Position numbers and translations under genes: made by a program
Shown: positions 1-6,261 of the stretch, one piece after another
Layout: every line of letters begins with the position of its first letter
Position numbering within the stretch: position 1 is the first letter of the stretch
Origin: Bacteroidota bacterium
GTDB taxonomy: Bacteria; Bacteroidota; Bacteroidia; Bacteroidales; P3
Assembly: GCA_030540495.1 (NCBI GenBank)
Contig: JAUNWC010000100.1
Coordinates: 1 to 6,304 of the forward strand
DNA length: 6,304 bases
Direction: 5' to 3'
The notes under the pieces: model-generated
Databases searched by the model: none
The model's input: only the letters and a program-made list of their open reading frames with translations
What the model was told of the DNA's origin: nothing

Positions 1-50
1 ATTATAACTTATGCTAATTTATTATAACTTACATTAACTTATTATTACTT
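1..50 (-). repeat. 10-base-period tandem repeat, TAAGTT type, 3' of hydE
   Basis: Five consecutive 10-base units fill bases 1-50. On the minus strand, the hydE direction, each unit starts AAGTTA or a one-base variant and is preceded by T, giving a consensus close to TAAGTTANNA. The units at 1-10 and 21-30 are identical. The unit at 11-20 has AAATTA, and the unit at 41-50 has AAGTAA. That last unit includes the final Lys codon of hydE and its stop, so the array begins at the gene end. The left boundary is outside the window. No hairpin followed by a T-run is visible here. The function is unknown. A low-complexity AT tract is the main alternative, but the 10-base phase is held across all units. 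Confidence 0.6.
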
Positions 51-1133
51 GTTTTTTTCCAAAAAAGCAGGTGAGTCTCCCCATTGGTCGTATAATATGG
101 TGTGGTTTATGCTTTTTATTCTTCTTTCCAAACAAGAAGCACATTGATTTGGAGTATCTTGTACACAAGCCTTATTGGGATAAATGGCATAATCCTTTCT
201 GTTTATGGTAGGAGTAAGGTTGGGCATAACCACATTTGCTCCACACATTATGGCTTTTTCTCTGCCCAAAGGGTCTAAGGTTTGATTGGCAGTGGCGGAT
301 ACCATATTGATTTTTGGCATAACTATTCTAACGAGGGCAAGGGTTTTCAGTGTTAAGAGCATACGTTCTTTGTCTGAGTGTATTTGGTCTTTGTATTTCC
401 ATAGAGGAGTGTCTTGATGTGGAATAAAAGGACCTAATCCCACCATAGCAACATCCTTTTGTTTAAAAAAAAGAATATCCTCAGCCAAATCTTCTAAGGT
501 TTGAAAAGGTAAGCCCACCATAATCCCCGTGCCAACTTGATAACCTATTTCCTTTAAATTGTCAATACAAGCAACTCTTTTTTTAAAAGAATGTTTCTCG
601 TCATTTGGGTGAATCTTATAATACAATTCTTTGTTAGAACTCTCTATTCTTAGCAAATATCTGTGTGCTCCCGCTTGAAACCATTCTTTATAAACCTCCT
701 CTTTTTGCTCTCCGCAAGAAAGGGTTATGCCTATTTTTCCCAAGGAGAGTTCTTTTATTCTTTTGATAATAGAAGTTATTTTTGAGGTAAATTCTTTGCT
801 ACTTTGTTCTCCACATTGCAAAGCCACAGAACCATAACGCAAACGAATTGCCTCTGAAATACAATTATCTATTTGCTTATCCGTAAGAGTATAAATGTTT
901 TTTTTCTCGTTCTTTTTTCTTAGACCACAATATAGGCAATTCTTTTCACATAGGTTGGAATATTCTATAAGTCCTCTTAGGTGAATAGTATTGCCTACAT
1001 TTCTCAATTTTATATCTAAGGCTTTGTCAAACAAATCTTGGCTTTTCTCTTCCCTTAGGTTTAGGAGGAAAACAAGGTCTGCTTTATTTAACTCTTCCTT
1101 TTCTAATATTGTTTTTATATCCTTGTCAGACAT
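45..1133 (-). CDS. hydE: [FeFe] hydrogenase H-cluster radical SAM maturase HydE
   Basis: This 362-residue protein belongs to the biotin-synthase-like radical SAM enzymes. HydE works in the cytoplasm with HydG and HydF to build the di-iron subcluster of the [FeFe]-hydrogenase active site, acting on the iron-cysteine-CO/CN synthon made by HydG. The radical SAM cluster motif is visible as C62-X3-C66-X2-C69 in CEKNCLYCG, preceded by the HydE-like stretch RGLIEYSN. A second cysteine set, C323-X7-C331-X2-C334, has the spacing of the accessory cluster site known in some HydE proteins. The stretches ALQCGEQ (residues 104-110) and GIMVGLPFQT (203-212) also fit the family and a TIM-barrel fold. Biotin synthase and PylB are less likely given the CX7CX2C tail. 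It is the third gene of the lgt-gpmA-hydE run, 17 bases after gpmA, with no clear Shine-Dalgarno. The gene ends in three consecutive in-frame TAA codons (39-47). hydA, hydF and hydG are not in the window. Confidence 0.93.
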   Translation of the reverse strand: MSDKDIKTILEKEELNKADLVFLLNLREEKSQDLFDKALDIKLRNVGNTIHLRGLIEYSNLCEKNCLYCGLRKKNEKKNIYTLTDKQIDNCISEAIRLRYGSVALQCGEQSSKEFTSKITSIIKRIKELSLGKIGITLSCGEQKEEVYKEWFQAGAHRYLLRIESSNKELYYKIHPNDEKHSFKKRVACIDNLKEIGYQVGTGIMVGLPFQTLEDLAEDILFFKQKDVAMVGLGPFIPHQDTPLWKYKDQIHSDKERMLLTLKTLALVRIVMPKINMVSATANQTLDPLGREKAIMCGANVVMPNLTPTINRKDYAIYPNKACVQDTPNQCASCLERRIKSINHTILYDQWGDSPAFLEKNK

Positions 1134-1150
1134 AAAAAAAGTTTTTTCAC

Positions 1151-1903
1151 TTACTTTTTGGATGAGCCTTGATTGGCAACCTGCTCCATAAGTTTTTTAA
1201 CTGTCTGCTCGTCTGCCAAAAACTTGTCTTCCATCAAAGAAAGATTATCGTCAAAGGTAAATAAATAAGGAATACCGGTTGGAATATTGAATTTGATTAT
1301 TTCCTCTTCGGTCATATTCTTCAAATTCTTTACTATACCTCTCAAAGAATTGCCGTGAGCGGCTATAAGAATGGTATCGTGTTTTTTGAACTCTGGCATA
1401 ATAACCTCATTAAAATAAGGCATACAACGAGCAATACAATCTTTCAAAGACTCTGTTGCAGGCAAATCCTTAGGGTCTATACCTTTGTATCGTTTTTCGT
1501 TCCTTGGGTTTCTTTCGTCTTTTTCGTCCAAAGCCGGTGGCTGACAATCAAAAACTCTTCTCCATTTCAATACTTGTTCGTCTCCGTATTTTTCTGCTGT
1601 TTCTTGTTTGTTTAGCCCTTGCAATTGTCCATAGTGCTTTTCGTTCAATCTCCAAGTTTTATACACTGGCAAATAATCCAAATCCATAGTATCAAGGACA
1701 ATGTTCAATGTTTTTATCGCTCTTTTCAAATAAGAAGTAAAGCAAATCTCTGGCTCTATCTTATATTCCAAAAGAGATTTGCCTGCCTGAGCGGCTTCTT
1801 GCATTCCTTTCTCTGACAAATCTACGTCTTTCCATCCTGTAAAAAGATTTAACTTATTCCACTCGCTTTGTCCGTGACGAATCAAAATCAAATTCTTACT
1901 CAT
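1151..1903 (-). CDS. gpmA: 2,3-bisphosphoglycerate-dependent phosphoglycerate mutase
   Basis: This enzyme interconverts 3-phosphoglycerate and 2-phosphoglycerate in glycolysis and gluconeogenesis, using 2,3-bisphosphoglycerate as phosphate donor. At 250 residues it has the usual bacterial GpmA length. The phosphohistidine motif LIRHGQSEWN lies at residues 7-16, with catalytic His10. Other active-site positions visible are Arg61 (KRAIKT), Glu88 (LNEKHYG) and the second histidine His183 (AAHGNS). The stretch NIPTGIPY and the tail VANQG are also typical. The length and the complete GpmA signature argue against a generic histidine phosphatase or a cobalamin-pathway phosphatase. The ATG lies one base beyond the lgt stop codon, so translation is probably coupled to lgt. 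It is followed after 17 bases by hydE. The upstream sequence is T-rich with no Shine-Dalgarno. Confidence 0.96.
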   Translation of the reverse strand: MSKNLILIRHGQSEWNKLNLFTGWKDVDLSEKGMQEAAQAGKSLLEYKIEPEICFTSYLKRAIKTLNIVLDTMDLDYLPVYKTWRLNEKHYGQLQGLNKQETAEKYGDEQVLKWRRVFDCQPPALDEKDERNPRNEKRYKGIDPKDLPATESLKDCIARCMPYFNEVIMPEFKKHDTILIAAHGNSLRGIVKNLKNMTEEEIIKFNIPTGIPYLFTFDDNLSLMEDKFLADEQTVKKLMEQVANQGSSKK

Positions 1904-1904
1904 A

Positions 1905-2768
1905 CTATTTTTTTTCTTTTTTTGTTGTTAATAATTTAATATCCAAAGTTTTTCCTAAGTCTTTTTTCCTTGCAAGTACTATTAGCACCACTCCTGCCAC
2001 AATAAAAGGCAAGGAAAGTATTTGCCCCATATCTATTGGCAAAGCGTTTTCCCAAGATTCTTGATTGTTTTTTAGAAATTCCAACAAAAATCTTGCTCCA
2101 AACAAGGCTACAAGAAAAATTCCAAAAATCATACCTTGATGAGTTTTCTTTTTTGTCAATAAAACAAATAGAACAATCCCTATGGCTATATAAGACAAAG
2201 CCTCATAGAGTTGGGTAGGGTGGCAGGCAATGTTTTGATGGTCTCTAACAAAGATAAAGCCCCAAGGCAAAGAAGTTGGCAAACCATATATTTCGGAGTT
2301 CATAAGGTTGCCCAATCTAATGCTTGCTCCTCCAAAACATATAGCAATAACCAATCGCTCCACAACCCACATAAAAGGTATTTTTGTATTCCTACTATAA
2401 AGCAAAAGAGCAATTATAATTCCTATTGCTCCTCCGTGTGAAGCCAAGCCCTGATATCCGGAAAACCTCCAGCCCTCAGCCGTCTTGTGTATGGGTAGTA
2501 ACATTTCCACTATATGATGGGAATAATAATCAAAATCATAGAAAAGACAATGCCCCAATCTTGCTCCTACAAGCACAGCAACAAAACAATACATGGTAAG
2601 TTTGTCCAAATAAAAAACATCTACTCCCTCCTTTCTAAATACTTTTCTAAGAAGCAGATAACAAATAATAAAAGCAAAGGCAAACAAAATACCATACCAT
2701 CTTATTTCCACGCCACCTAAGTTAAAAATAACTGGGGATACATTCCAAACTATACTCAAAAAACTCAT
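1905..2768 (-). CDS. lgt: phosphatidylglycerol--prolipoprotein diacylglyceryl transferase
   Basis: Lgt is an inner-membrane enzyme that transfers diacylglycerol from phosphatidylglycerol to the lipobox cysteine of prolipoproteins, the first step of lipoprotein maturation. The 287-residue product is strongly hydrophobic with about seven membrane segments. Visible family motifs are IRWYGILFA near the N-terminus (22-30), GLASHGGAIG (107-116, His111), the signature RLGNLMNSEIYG (151-162, Arg151), HPTQLYE (183-189) and ARFLLEFLK (225-233, Arg226). These correspond to the conserved His and Arg positions of characterised Lgt proteins. The C-terminus is a lysine-rich cytoplasmic tail. The start is supported by the family-typical opening, which reads SIVWNVSPVIF from residue 5. 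It is first in the minus-strand operon, ends in TAG and is separated from the gpmA ATG by one base. A TPR lipoprotein encoded at 3929-4915 is a plausible substrate. Confidence 0.96.
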   Translation of the reverse strand: MSFLSIVWNVSPVIFNLGGVEIRWYGILFAFAFIICYLLLRKVFRKEGVDVFYLDKLTMYCFVAVLVGARLGHCLFYDFDYYSHHIVEMLLPIHKTAEGWRFSGYQGLASHGGAIGIIIALLLYSRNTKIPFMWVVERLVIAICFGGASIRLGNLMNSEIYGLPTSLPWGFIFVRDHQNIACHPTQLYEALSYIAIGIVLFVLLTKKKTHQGMIFGIFLVALFGARFLLEFLKNNQESWENALPIDMGQILSLPFIVAGVVLIVLARKKDLGKTLDIKLLTTKKEKK

Positions 2769-2781
2769 AATACTCTAAAAA

Positions 2782-2810
2782 AATGTTTGTGCAAAGGTAC
2801 AATGTTTTTG
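2782..2810 (-). promoter_or_regulatory. Probable Bacteroidota promoter of lgt-gpmA-hydE
   Basis: On the minus strand, bases 2799-2792 read TACCTTTG, matching the Bacteroidota -7 consensus TAnnTTTG. It lies 23 bases upstream of the lgt ATG, which implies a leader of roughly 15-20 bases. No TTG is seen at the expected -33 distance, so this promoter looks weaker or activator-dependent compared with the divergent one. A near-perfect direct repeat, AATGTTTGTG at 2782-2791 and AATGTTTTTG at 2801-2810 (9 of 10 identical), flanks the element. Confidence 0.6.
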
Positions 2811-2875
2811 TAGAATATTAGATAAATTGCCCTGTTGTTTTGAAAAGCGTTTTGAATAAAAAACATAAAAAAACC

Positions 2876-2905
2876 TTGTCAAACCATATAAAAATACTAT
2901 CTTTG
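2876..2905 (+). promoter_or_regulatory. Bacteroidota-type promoter of the plus-strand gene cluster
   Basis: TTG at 2876-2878 and TATCTTTG at 2898-2905 match the -33 and -7 elements of the Bacteroidota primary sigma factor, with a 19-base spacer typical of this promoter class. Transcription should begin near 2911-2913, leaving a leader of about 20 bases before the ATG at 2931. No other promoter this good appears before purD, so it may drive the whole run through the tRNA, TPR lipoprotein and purD. Confidence 0.82.
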
Positions 2906-2930
2906 CAACTGCTAAGAAGTATAGAATATC

Positions 2931-3824
2931 ATGAGAGTAATACGTATTTTTATTATATTTTTATGTTTTATAATGTGTTCTTTGAGCCTTTGTGCAAAGA
3001 ATACTGAGCGTTTGGTGGTTTTGCAAAACGTTAGTTTGAGCGTTTCTGAGGGTTGGACGGTGCAAAAAACTCTTGAAAAGAATGGAGACTTTATTCTTAA
3101 CTGTACCAAGGATAACAATATCGCTTTTGTAGAAGTTGTTTGCAAAAGAAAGGTTATGGCTTTGGACACAAGATTAAACGATATAGCCTCCGAGCGTTCT
3201 ATGCAAAAGAATTTTGATTATATGCAAATAGATGAACTTCTCCCTATTGTTTTTCAAAAACACAAAGGCAAGCAACTTTCCTATACTAACACTTATCTTA
3301 ACGATGTTAGCAAGGGAGGTATATATGCTTTTGTCTTTGAGGGTTATACTTATAGCATAGAGTTCTATGGTGAGGATACTCCTGAGGCAAGAAAAGAATT
3401 AAAGAAAGTGGTAAATTCTTTTAAGATAGTTTCTGCCGAGAAAACCGAAAATATGATAGAAAAACAAGAAGAGTATCAAAACAAAGACTGGAAAAAATAT
3501 ACCGATACCACAAGCATAGAGACCAAAGTAAAAGAATATGGGCAAGATTTATTGACCATAAACACTGCAGATAATCACAAAAAGTTAGAGAAACATTCCT
3601 CCAAAGAAATCAAACTAATTGAGCAAAGGGAGAATCTTTTGCAAAGGAAAGAAACTTTGCAAGAAGAATTGACCATTGCCACAGAGTCAAACGATGCTAA
3701 AAAAGAAAAGAAAACAAAGAAAGAGTTGGATAATTTGGAAAAACAAATAAAGAAAGTAGAGACCAAATTGGAGAAAATACGTACAGATAATTTGAAAATA
3801 AAATTGAAAGAAAAAGATAAGTAA
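2931..3824 (+). CDS. exported protein of unknown function with C-terminal coiled coil
   Basis: I do not recognise this 297-residue protein as a named family. Residues 1-22 form a signal peptide: Arg residues at 2 and 5, a hydrophobic core, and probable cleavage after SLCA. Cys21 is not in a good lipobox, because the preceding residue is Leu, so a soluble periplasmic or secreted protein is more likely than a lipoprotein. Residues about 25-168 look like one compact alpha/beta domain that opens with alternating hydrophobics and a Gly-Trp (GWTV, 41-44) and closes with a helix ending in VVNSFKIV. That layout recalls PsbP/DcrB-like domains, but this is a fold-level guess. Residues about 215-297 are almost entirely Lys, Glu, Gln and Leu, a predicted long charged coiled coil. 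The gene starts 25 bases after a strong promoter and ends 8 bases before a tRNA gene. There is no clear Shine-Dalgarno; AAGAAG lies about 12 bases upstream of the ATG. Confidence 0.85.
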   Translation: MRVIRIFIIFLCFIMCSLSLCAKNTERLVVLQNVSLSVSEGWTVQKTLEKNGDFILNCTKDNNIAFVEVVCKRKVMALDTRLNDIASERSMQKNFDYMQIDELLPIVFQKHKGKQLSYTNTYLNDVSKGGIYAFVFEGYTYSIEFYGEDTPEARKELKKVVNSFKIVSAEKTENMIEKQEEYQNKDWKKYTDTTSIETKVKEYGQDLLTINTADNHKKLEKHSSKEIKLIEQRENLLQRKETLQEELTIATESNDAKKEKKTKKELDNLEKQIKKVETKLEKIRTDNLKIKLKEKDK

Positions 3825-3832
3825 CAAGAGTT

Positions 3833-3906
3833 CGGGGTGTAGCGCAGACCGGTAGCGCGCTTGCTTCGGGAGTAAGAGGTCGTGAGTTCGAATCTCATCA
3901 CCCCGA
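3833..3906 (+). tRNA. tRNA-Pro(CGG)
   Basis: A complete 74-base cloverleaf can be folded by hand. The acceptor stem CGGGGTG (3833-3839) pairs perfectly with CACCCCG (3899-3905), followed by discriminator A3906. The D-stem is GCGC/GCGC (3842-3845, 3855-3858). The anticodon stem CTTGC/GTAAG encloses the loop TTCGGGA with anticodon CGG at 3867-3869. The T-arm GTGAG-TTCGAAT-CTCAT has one G-T pair. The C1-G72 pair with A73 is characteristic of bacterial tRNA-Pro. CCA is not encoded (ACA follows the stem), so it must be added by a nucleotidyltransferase. The gene sits between two protein genes on the same strand, 8 bases after one stop codon and 22 bases before the next start, with no separate promoter or terminator that I can see. 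Confidence 0.97.
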
Positions 3907-3928
3907 CAAAATTTTTTATAAGACAACC

Positions 3929-4915
3929 ATGCAGAGAATAATTACCCTAAGCGTTAGTATATTTTTGATTGTTTTGCTTGCCTTAGCCTGTGGCAAAAAG
4001 GAAGGTAGCAAAGATTTTGACAAACTTTCTTTTGAGGAAAAGATGGCTTTGTTGGACGCAAATATAAAGAAAAACCCTTCTGATGCCGAGTTGTATTATC
4101 AAAGGGCAAAACTATACTACCAAGTAGAGAATACCAAAGACGCTCTTTTTGATATTCAAAAGGCTATAAAGTTAGACAAAAAAGAGCCAAAATATTATAT
4201 TCTTGCAGCAGACACCTACTTTGCAAGAGGAGAATCTACTTTGGCTTTTGATGCTCTTAATCAAGCAACAAAGTACGACAAAAACAATGTGGAGGCTTAC
4301 GCAAAGATAGCGGAGTTGAGTTTTCTTTTGAGAGACTACAATAGGGCAAGAGAAAATATTGACAAAGTCTTGGAGTTGGACAAGATAAACGCAGAGGCTT
4401 ATTTTCAAAGAGGTATGATATACAAAGAAATAGGCGATACTCTTAACGCAATCAAAGATTATCGTAAGGCTATAGAATACAAATCTGATTATGAACAGGT
4501 GTTTGAGGAATTAGCCAATATCTTTGCTTCAAAGGACGACCCTATAGCAATAGAGTATTATCAAAGTACTATAAACATTAACCCCAAAAATGTTGATGCT
4601 ATGTATAATTTAGGGCAGTTCTATCAAGACCATAACGCAATACAAAAGGCTTTGGATTTGTATCAAAAGATATTGCAAATAAAGCCTAACTATGCCAACG
4701 CTATATATGCAACGGGTTATATAAACTATGTATATAAAGAGGACTATGATATGGCTTTGGATTGTTTTGAAAAGACAGTAATGGCAGATAGTAGTTATTT
4801 TGAGGCTTATAGTATGATGTCCAAAATCTATGCTATGCAGAACAAAACAGAGCAAGCCAATAAAAGCAAGTCTATGGCAGATAGTTTAAGAAATATTTAC
4901 ACACAAACACATTAA
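3929..4915 (+). CDS. TPR-repeat lipoprotein
   Basis: The 328-residue product begins with a lipoprotein signal peptide. Arg3 and a hydrophobic stretch at 4-20 lead to ALAC, with Cys21 as the likely lipidation site (an acceptable but not ideal lipobox). The residues after Cys21 are GKKEGSK, which lacks the acidic run of known Bacteroidota surface-export signals, so a periplasm-facing anchor is more likely than surface display. From about residue 53 to 320 the sequence is a tandem series of roughly seven 34-residue TPR units. Clear examples are 53-86, 155-188 and 223-256, with the usual A-x-x-Y/F and A-I/L-x-x-Y/F patterns. TPR arrays bind proteins, so a scaffold or assembly role is likely, but no partner can be named. 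It follows tRNA-Pro by 22 bases and precedes purD by 57 bases, with no terminator in either gap. Confidence 0.9.
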   Translation: MQRIITLSVSIFLIVLLALACGKKEGSKDFDKLSFEEKMALLDANIKKNPSDAELYYQRAKLYYQVENTKDALFDIQKAIKLDKKEPKYYILAADTYFARGESTLAFDALNQATKYDKNNVEAYAKIAELSFLLRDYNRARENIDKVLELDKINAEAYFQRGMIYKEIGDTLNAIKDYRKAIEYKSDYEQVFEELANIFASKDDPIAIEYYQSTININPKNVDAMYNLGQFYQDHNAIQKALDLYQKILQIKPNYANAIYATGYINYVYKEDYDMALDCFEKTVMADSSYFEAYSMMSKIYAMQNKTEQANKSKSMADSLRNIYTQTH

Positions 4916-4972
4916 ATTTTTTTAACAAATGCTTTTCTTTCCAAGAAGACAAGAGTGAAATACTATTATATT

Positions 4973-6244
4973 ATGAAAATCTTATTATTAGGTAATGGCG
5001 GAAGAGAATCCGCATTGGCAAGAGTTATACACAAAAGCAAACAAACAGAAAAACTATATATTTCTCCGGGTAATCCTTCTACTGAGGCTTGGGGAGAGAA
5101 TGTTGATTTGGAGGGTTTTGAGCAGATATCCTCTTTTTGTGAAAAGGAGAGTATTGATATTCTTGTAGTAGGACCAGAGCAACCTTTGGTGGAGGGTATT
5201 ACCGATTATATCAATCAAAACAATCATAGAACCATAGTAATAGGAGCCAACAAGCAAGGCGCTCAGTTGGAGGGTAGCAAAGATTTTGCCAAAAACTTTA
5301 TGTTCAAATACAATATTCCTACCGCAAGGTATCAAACCTTTTCTTCTTCTACCATAAAGGAAGCAAAAAGTTTTCTTTCCACGCTTAACGCTCCATATGT
5401 TTTAAAGGCAGATGGTTTGGCAGCGGGCAAAGGCGTGGTAATACTTCCAAATCTATCAGAAGCGGAAAAGGAGTTGGACGCTATGCTTTTGGACGCTAAG
5501 TTTGGCAAAGCCTCCAATAAAGTGGTTATAGAGGAATTTCTTAGCGGAGTGGAGTGCAGTGTTTTTGTTCTTACAGACGGCAAACACTATGTAATATTAC
5601 CCGAGGCCAAGGACTATAAGAAAGTAGGGCAGAACGATACCGGGCTAAATACCGGAGGAATGGGAAGTGTTTCCCCCGTGCCTTTCTGCAACGAGAGTTT
5701 CCTTAGCAAAGTGGAGCAAAGAATAATAAAGCCAACAATTCAAGGATTGCAAGAAGAGGGAATAGATTATAAGGGATTTATATTCTTTGGGCTAATGAAT
5801 GTAGAGGGCGAGCCATACGTAATAGAATATAATGTAAGGATGGGCGACCCGGAGAGCGAGAGCGTTTTTGCAAGATGGGATAGCGATATAGTGGAGGCTT
5901 TCCTAATGGTTGGCAAAGGAGAATTGGACAAATACTTACTTGAAATCAATTCTCAAACAGCAACTACCGTTATGTTATGCTCGGGAGGTTATCCTTTGGA
6001 CTATGAGAAAGGCAAAGAAATCTTTGGCTTAGACAAAGTAGATAACTCTACCATAATTTACCATGCAGGAACAAAATACTCTGAAAACAAAAAGATAGTA
6101 ACCTCAGGAGGCAGAGTGCTTGCTGTTACTTGTTTGGGCAACAATATGCAAGAGGCTTTAAACAAGTGTTACTCAGAAATAGAGAAAATTCATTTTGATA
6201 AAATGTATTACCGAAAAGACATAGGCAAAGATTTGGAGGCTTAA
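4973..6244 (+). CDS. purD: phosphoribosylamine--glycine ligase (GAR synthetase)
   Basis: PurD catalyses the second step of de novo purine synthesis: phosphoribosylamine, glycine and ATP give glycinamide ribonucleotide. The 423-residue length fits the monofunctional family. Visible features are an N-terminal Rossmann-like motif LLLGNGGRES (4-13), the ATP-grasp stretch KADGLAAGKGV (145-155), NTGGMGSVSP (226-235) and the PurD signature EYNVRMGDPESE (285-296). An in-frame GTG at 4955 would add six residues (MKYYYI). I choose the ATG at 4973 because family members begin at the MKILLLG-type strand. A common His in GGREHA is Ser here (GGRESA), the only motif departure I noticed. No other purine gene is adjacent. 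The stop codon lies inside an intrinsic terminator, marking the end of the cluster. Confidence 0.96.
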   Translation: MKILLLGNGGRESALARVIHKSKQTEKLYISPGNPSTEAWGENVDLEGFEQISSFCEKESIDILVVGPEQPLVEGITDYINQNNHRTIVIGANKQGAQLEGSKDFAKNFMFKYNIPTARYQTFSSSTIKEAKSFLSTLNAPYVLKADGLAAGKGVVILPNLSEAEKELDAMLLDAKFGKASNKVVIEEFLSGVECSVFVLTDGKHYVILPEAKDYKKVGQNDTGLNTGGMGSVSPVPFCNESFLSKVEQRIIKPTIQGLQEEGIDYKGFIFFGLMNVEGEPYVIEYNVRMGDPESESVFARWDSDIVEAFLMVGKGELDKYLLEINSQTATTVMLCSGGYPLDYEKGKEIFGLDKVDNSTIIYHAGTKYSENKKIVTSGGRVLAVTCLGNNMQEALNKCYSEIEKIHFDKMYYRKDIGKDLEA

Positions 6245-6259
6245 AAGCCTCTTTTTTTT
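6236..6259 (+). terminator. Intrinsic terminator of purD and the plus-strand cluster
   Basis: GAGGCT (6236-6241) pairs perfectly with AGCCTC (6246-6251) around a four-base loop, followed by eight T residues (6252-6259). One more T-A pair could form at the top. The purD stop codon at 6242-6244 is in the loop, so the terminator overlaps the coding end. It works in one direction only, since the minus strand lacks a matching T-run. Confidence 0.88.
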
Positions 6260-6261
6260 CG

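Noticed and set aside
946..1068. TAGGTT-like strings within hydE
   Set aside because: They are isolated, lie inside conserved coding sequence and show no 10-base phase, so they are not part of the repeat family.
2912..3169. Minus-strand 85-residue open frame over the start of the exported protein
   Set aside because: It is antisense to a well-supported signal peptide and covers the leader of a clear plus-strand promoter. It shows no protein-like motif.
3768..3794. Possible promoter for tRNA-Pro (TTG ... TAATTTG)
   Set aside because: The -7 element has one base too few between TA and TTTG, and the same TAATTTG string occurs elsewhere within the coding region. This is probably coding sequence.
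3575..3926. Minus-strand open frames across the tRNA, including a peptide with the run IRTHDLLLPKQARYRS
   Set aside because: This peptide is a translation of the tRNA antisense strand, a well-known kind of false gene. The rest is antisense to the coiled-coil gene.
4936..4948. Small hairpin TTCTT/AAGAA between the TPR gene and purD
   Set aside because: It has only five AT-rich pairs, a three-base loop and no following T-run, so it is not a credible terminator.
4955..4972. GTG start that would extend PurD by six residues
   Set aside because: The added MKYYYI lies before the family-typical N-terminal strand, and the ATG at 4973 gives the expected protein start.
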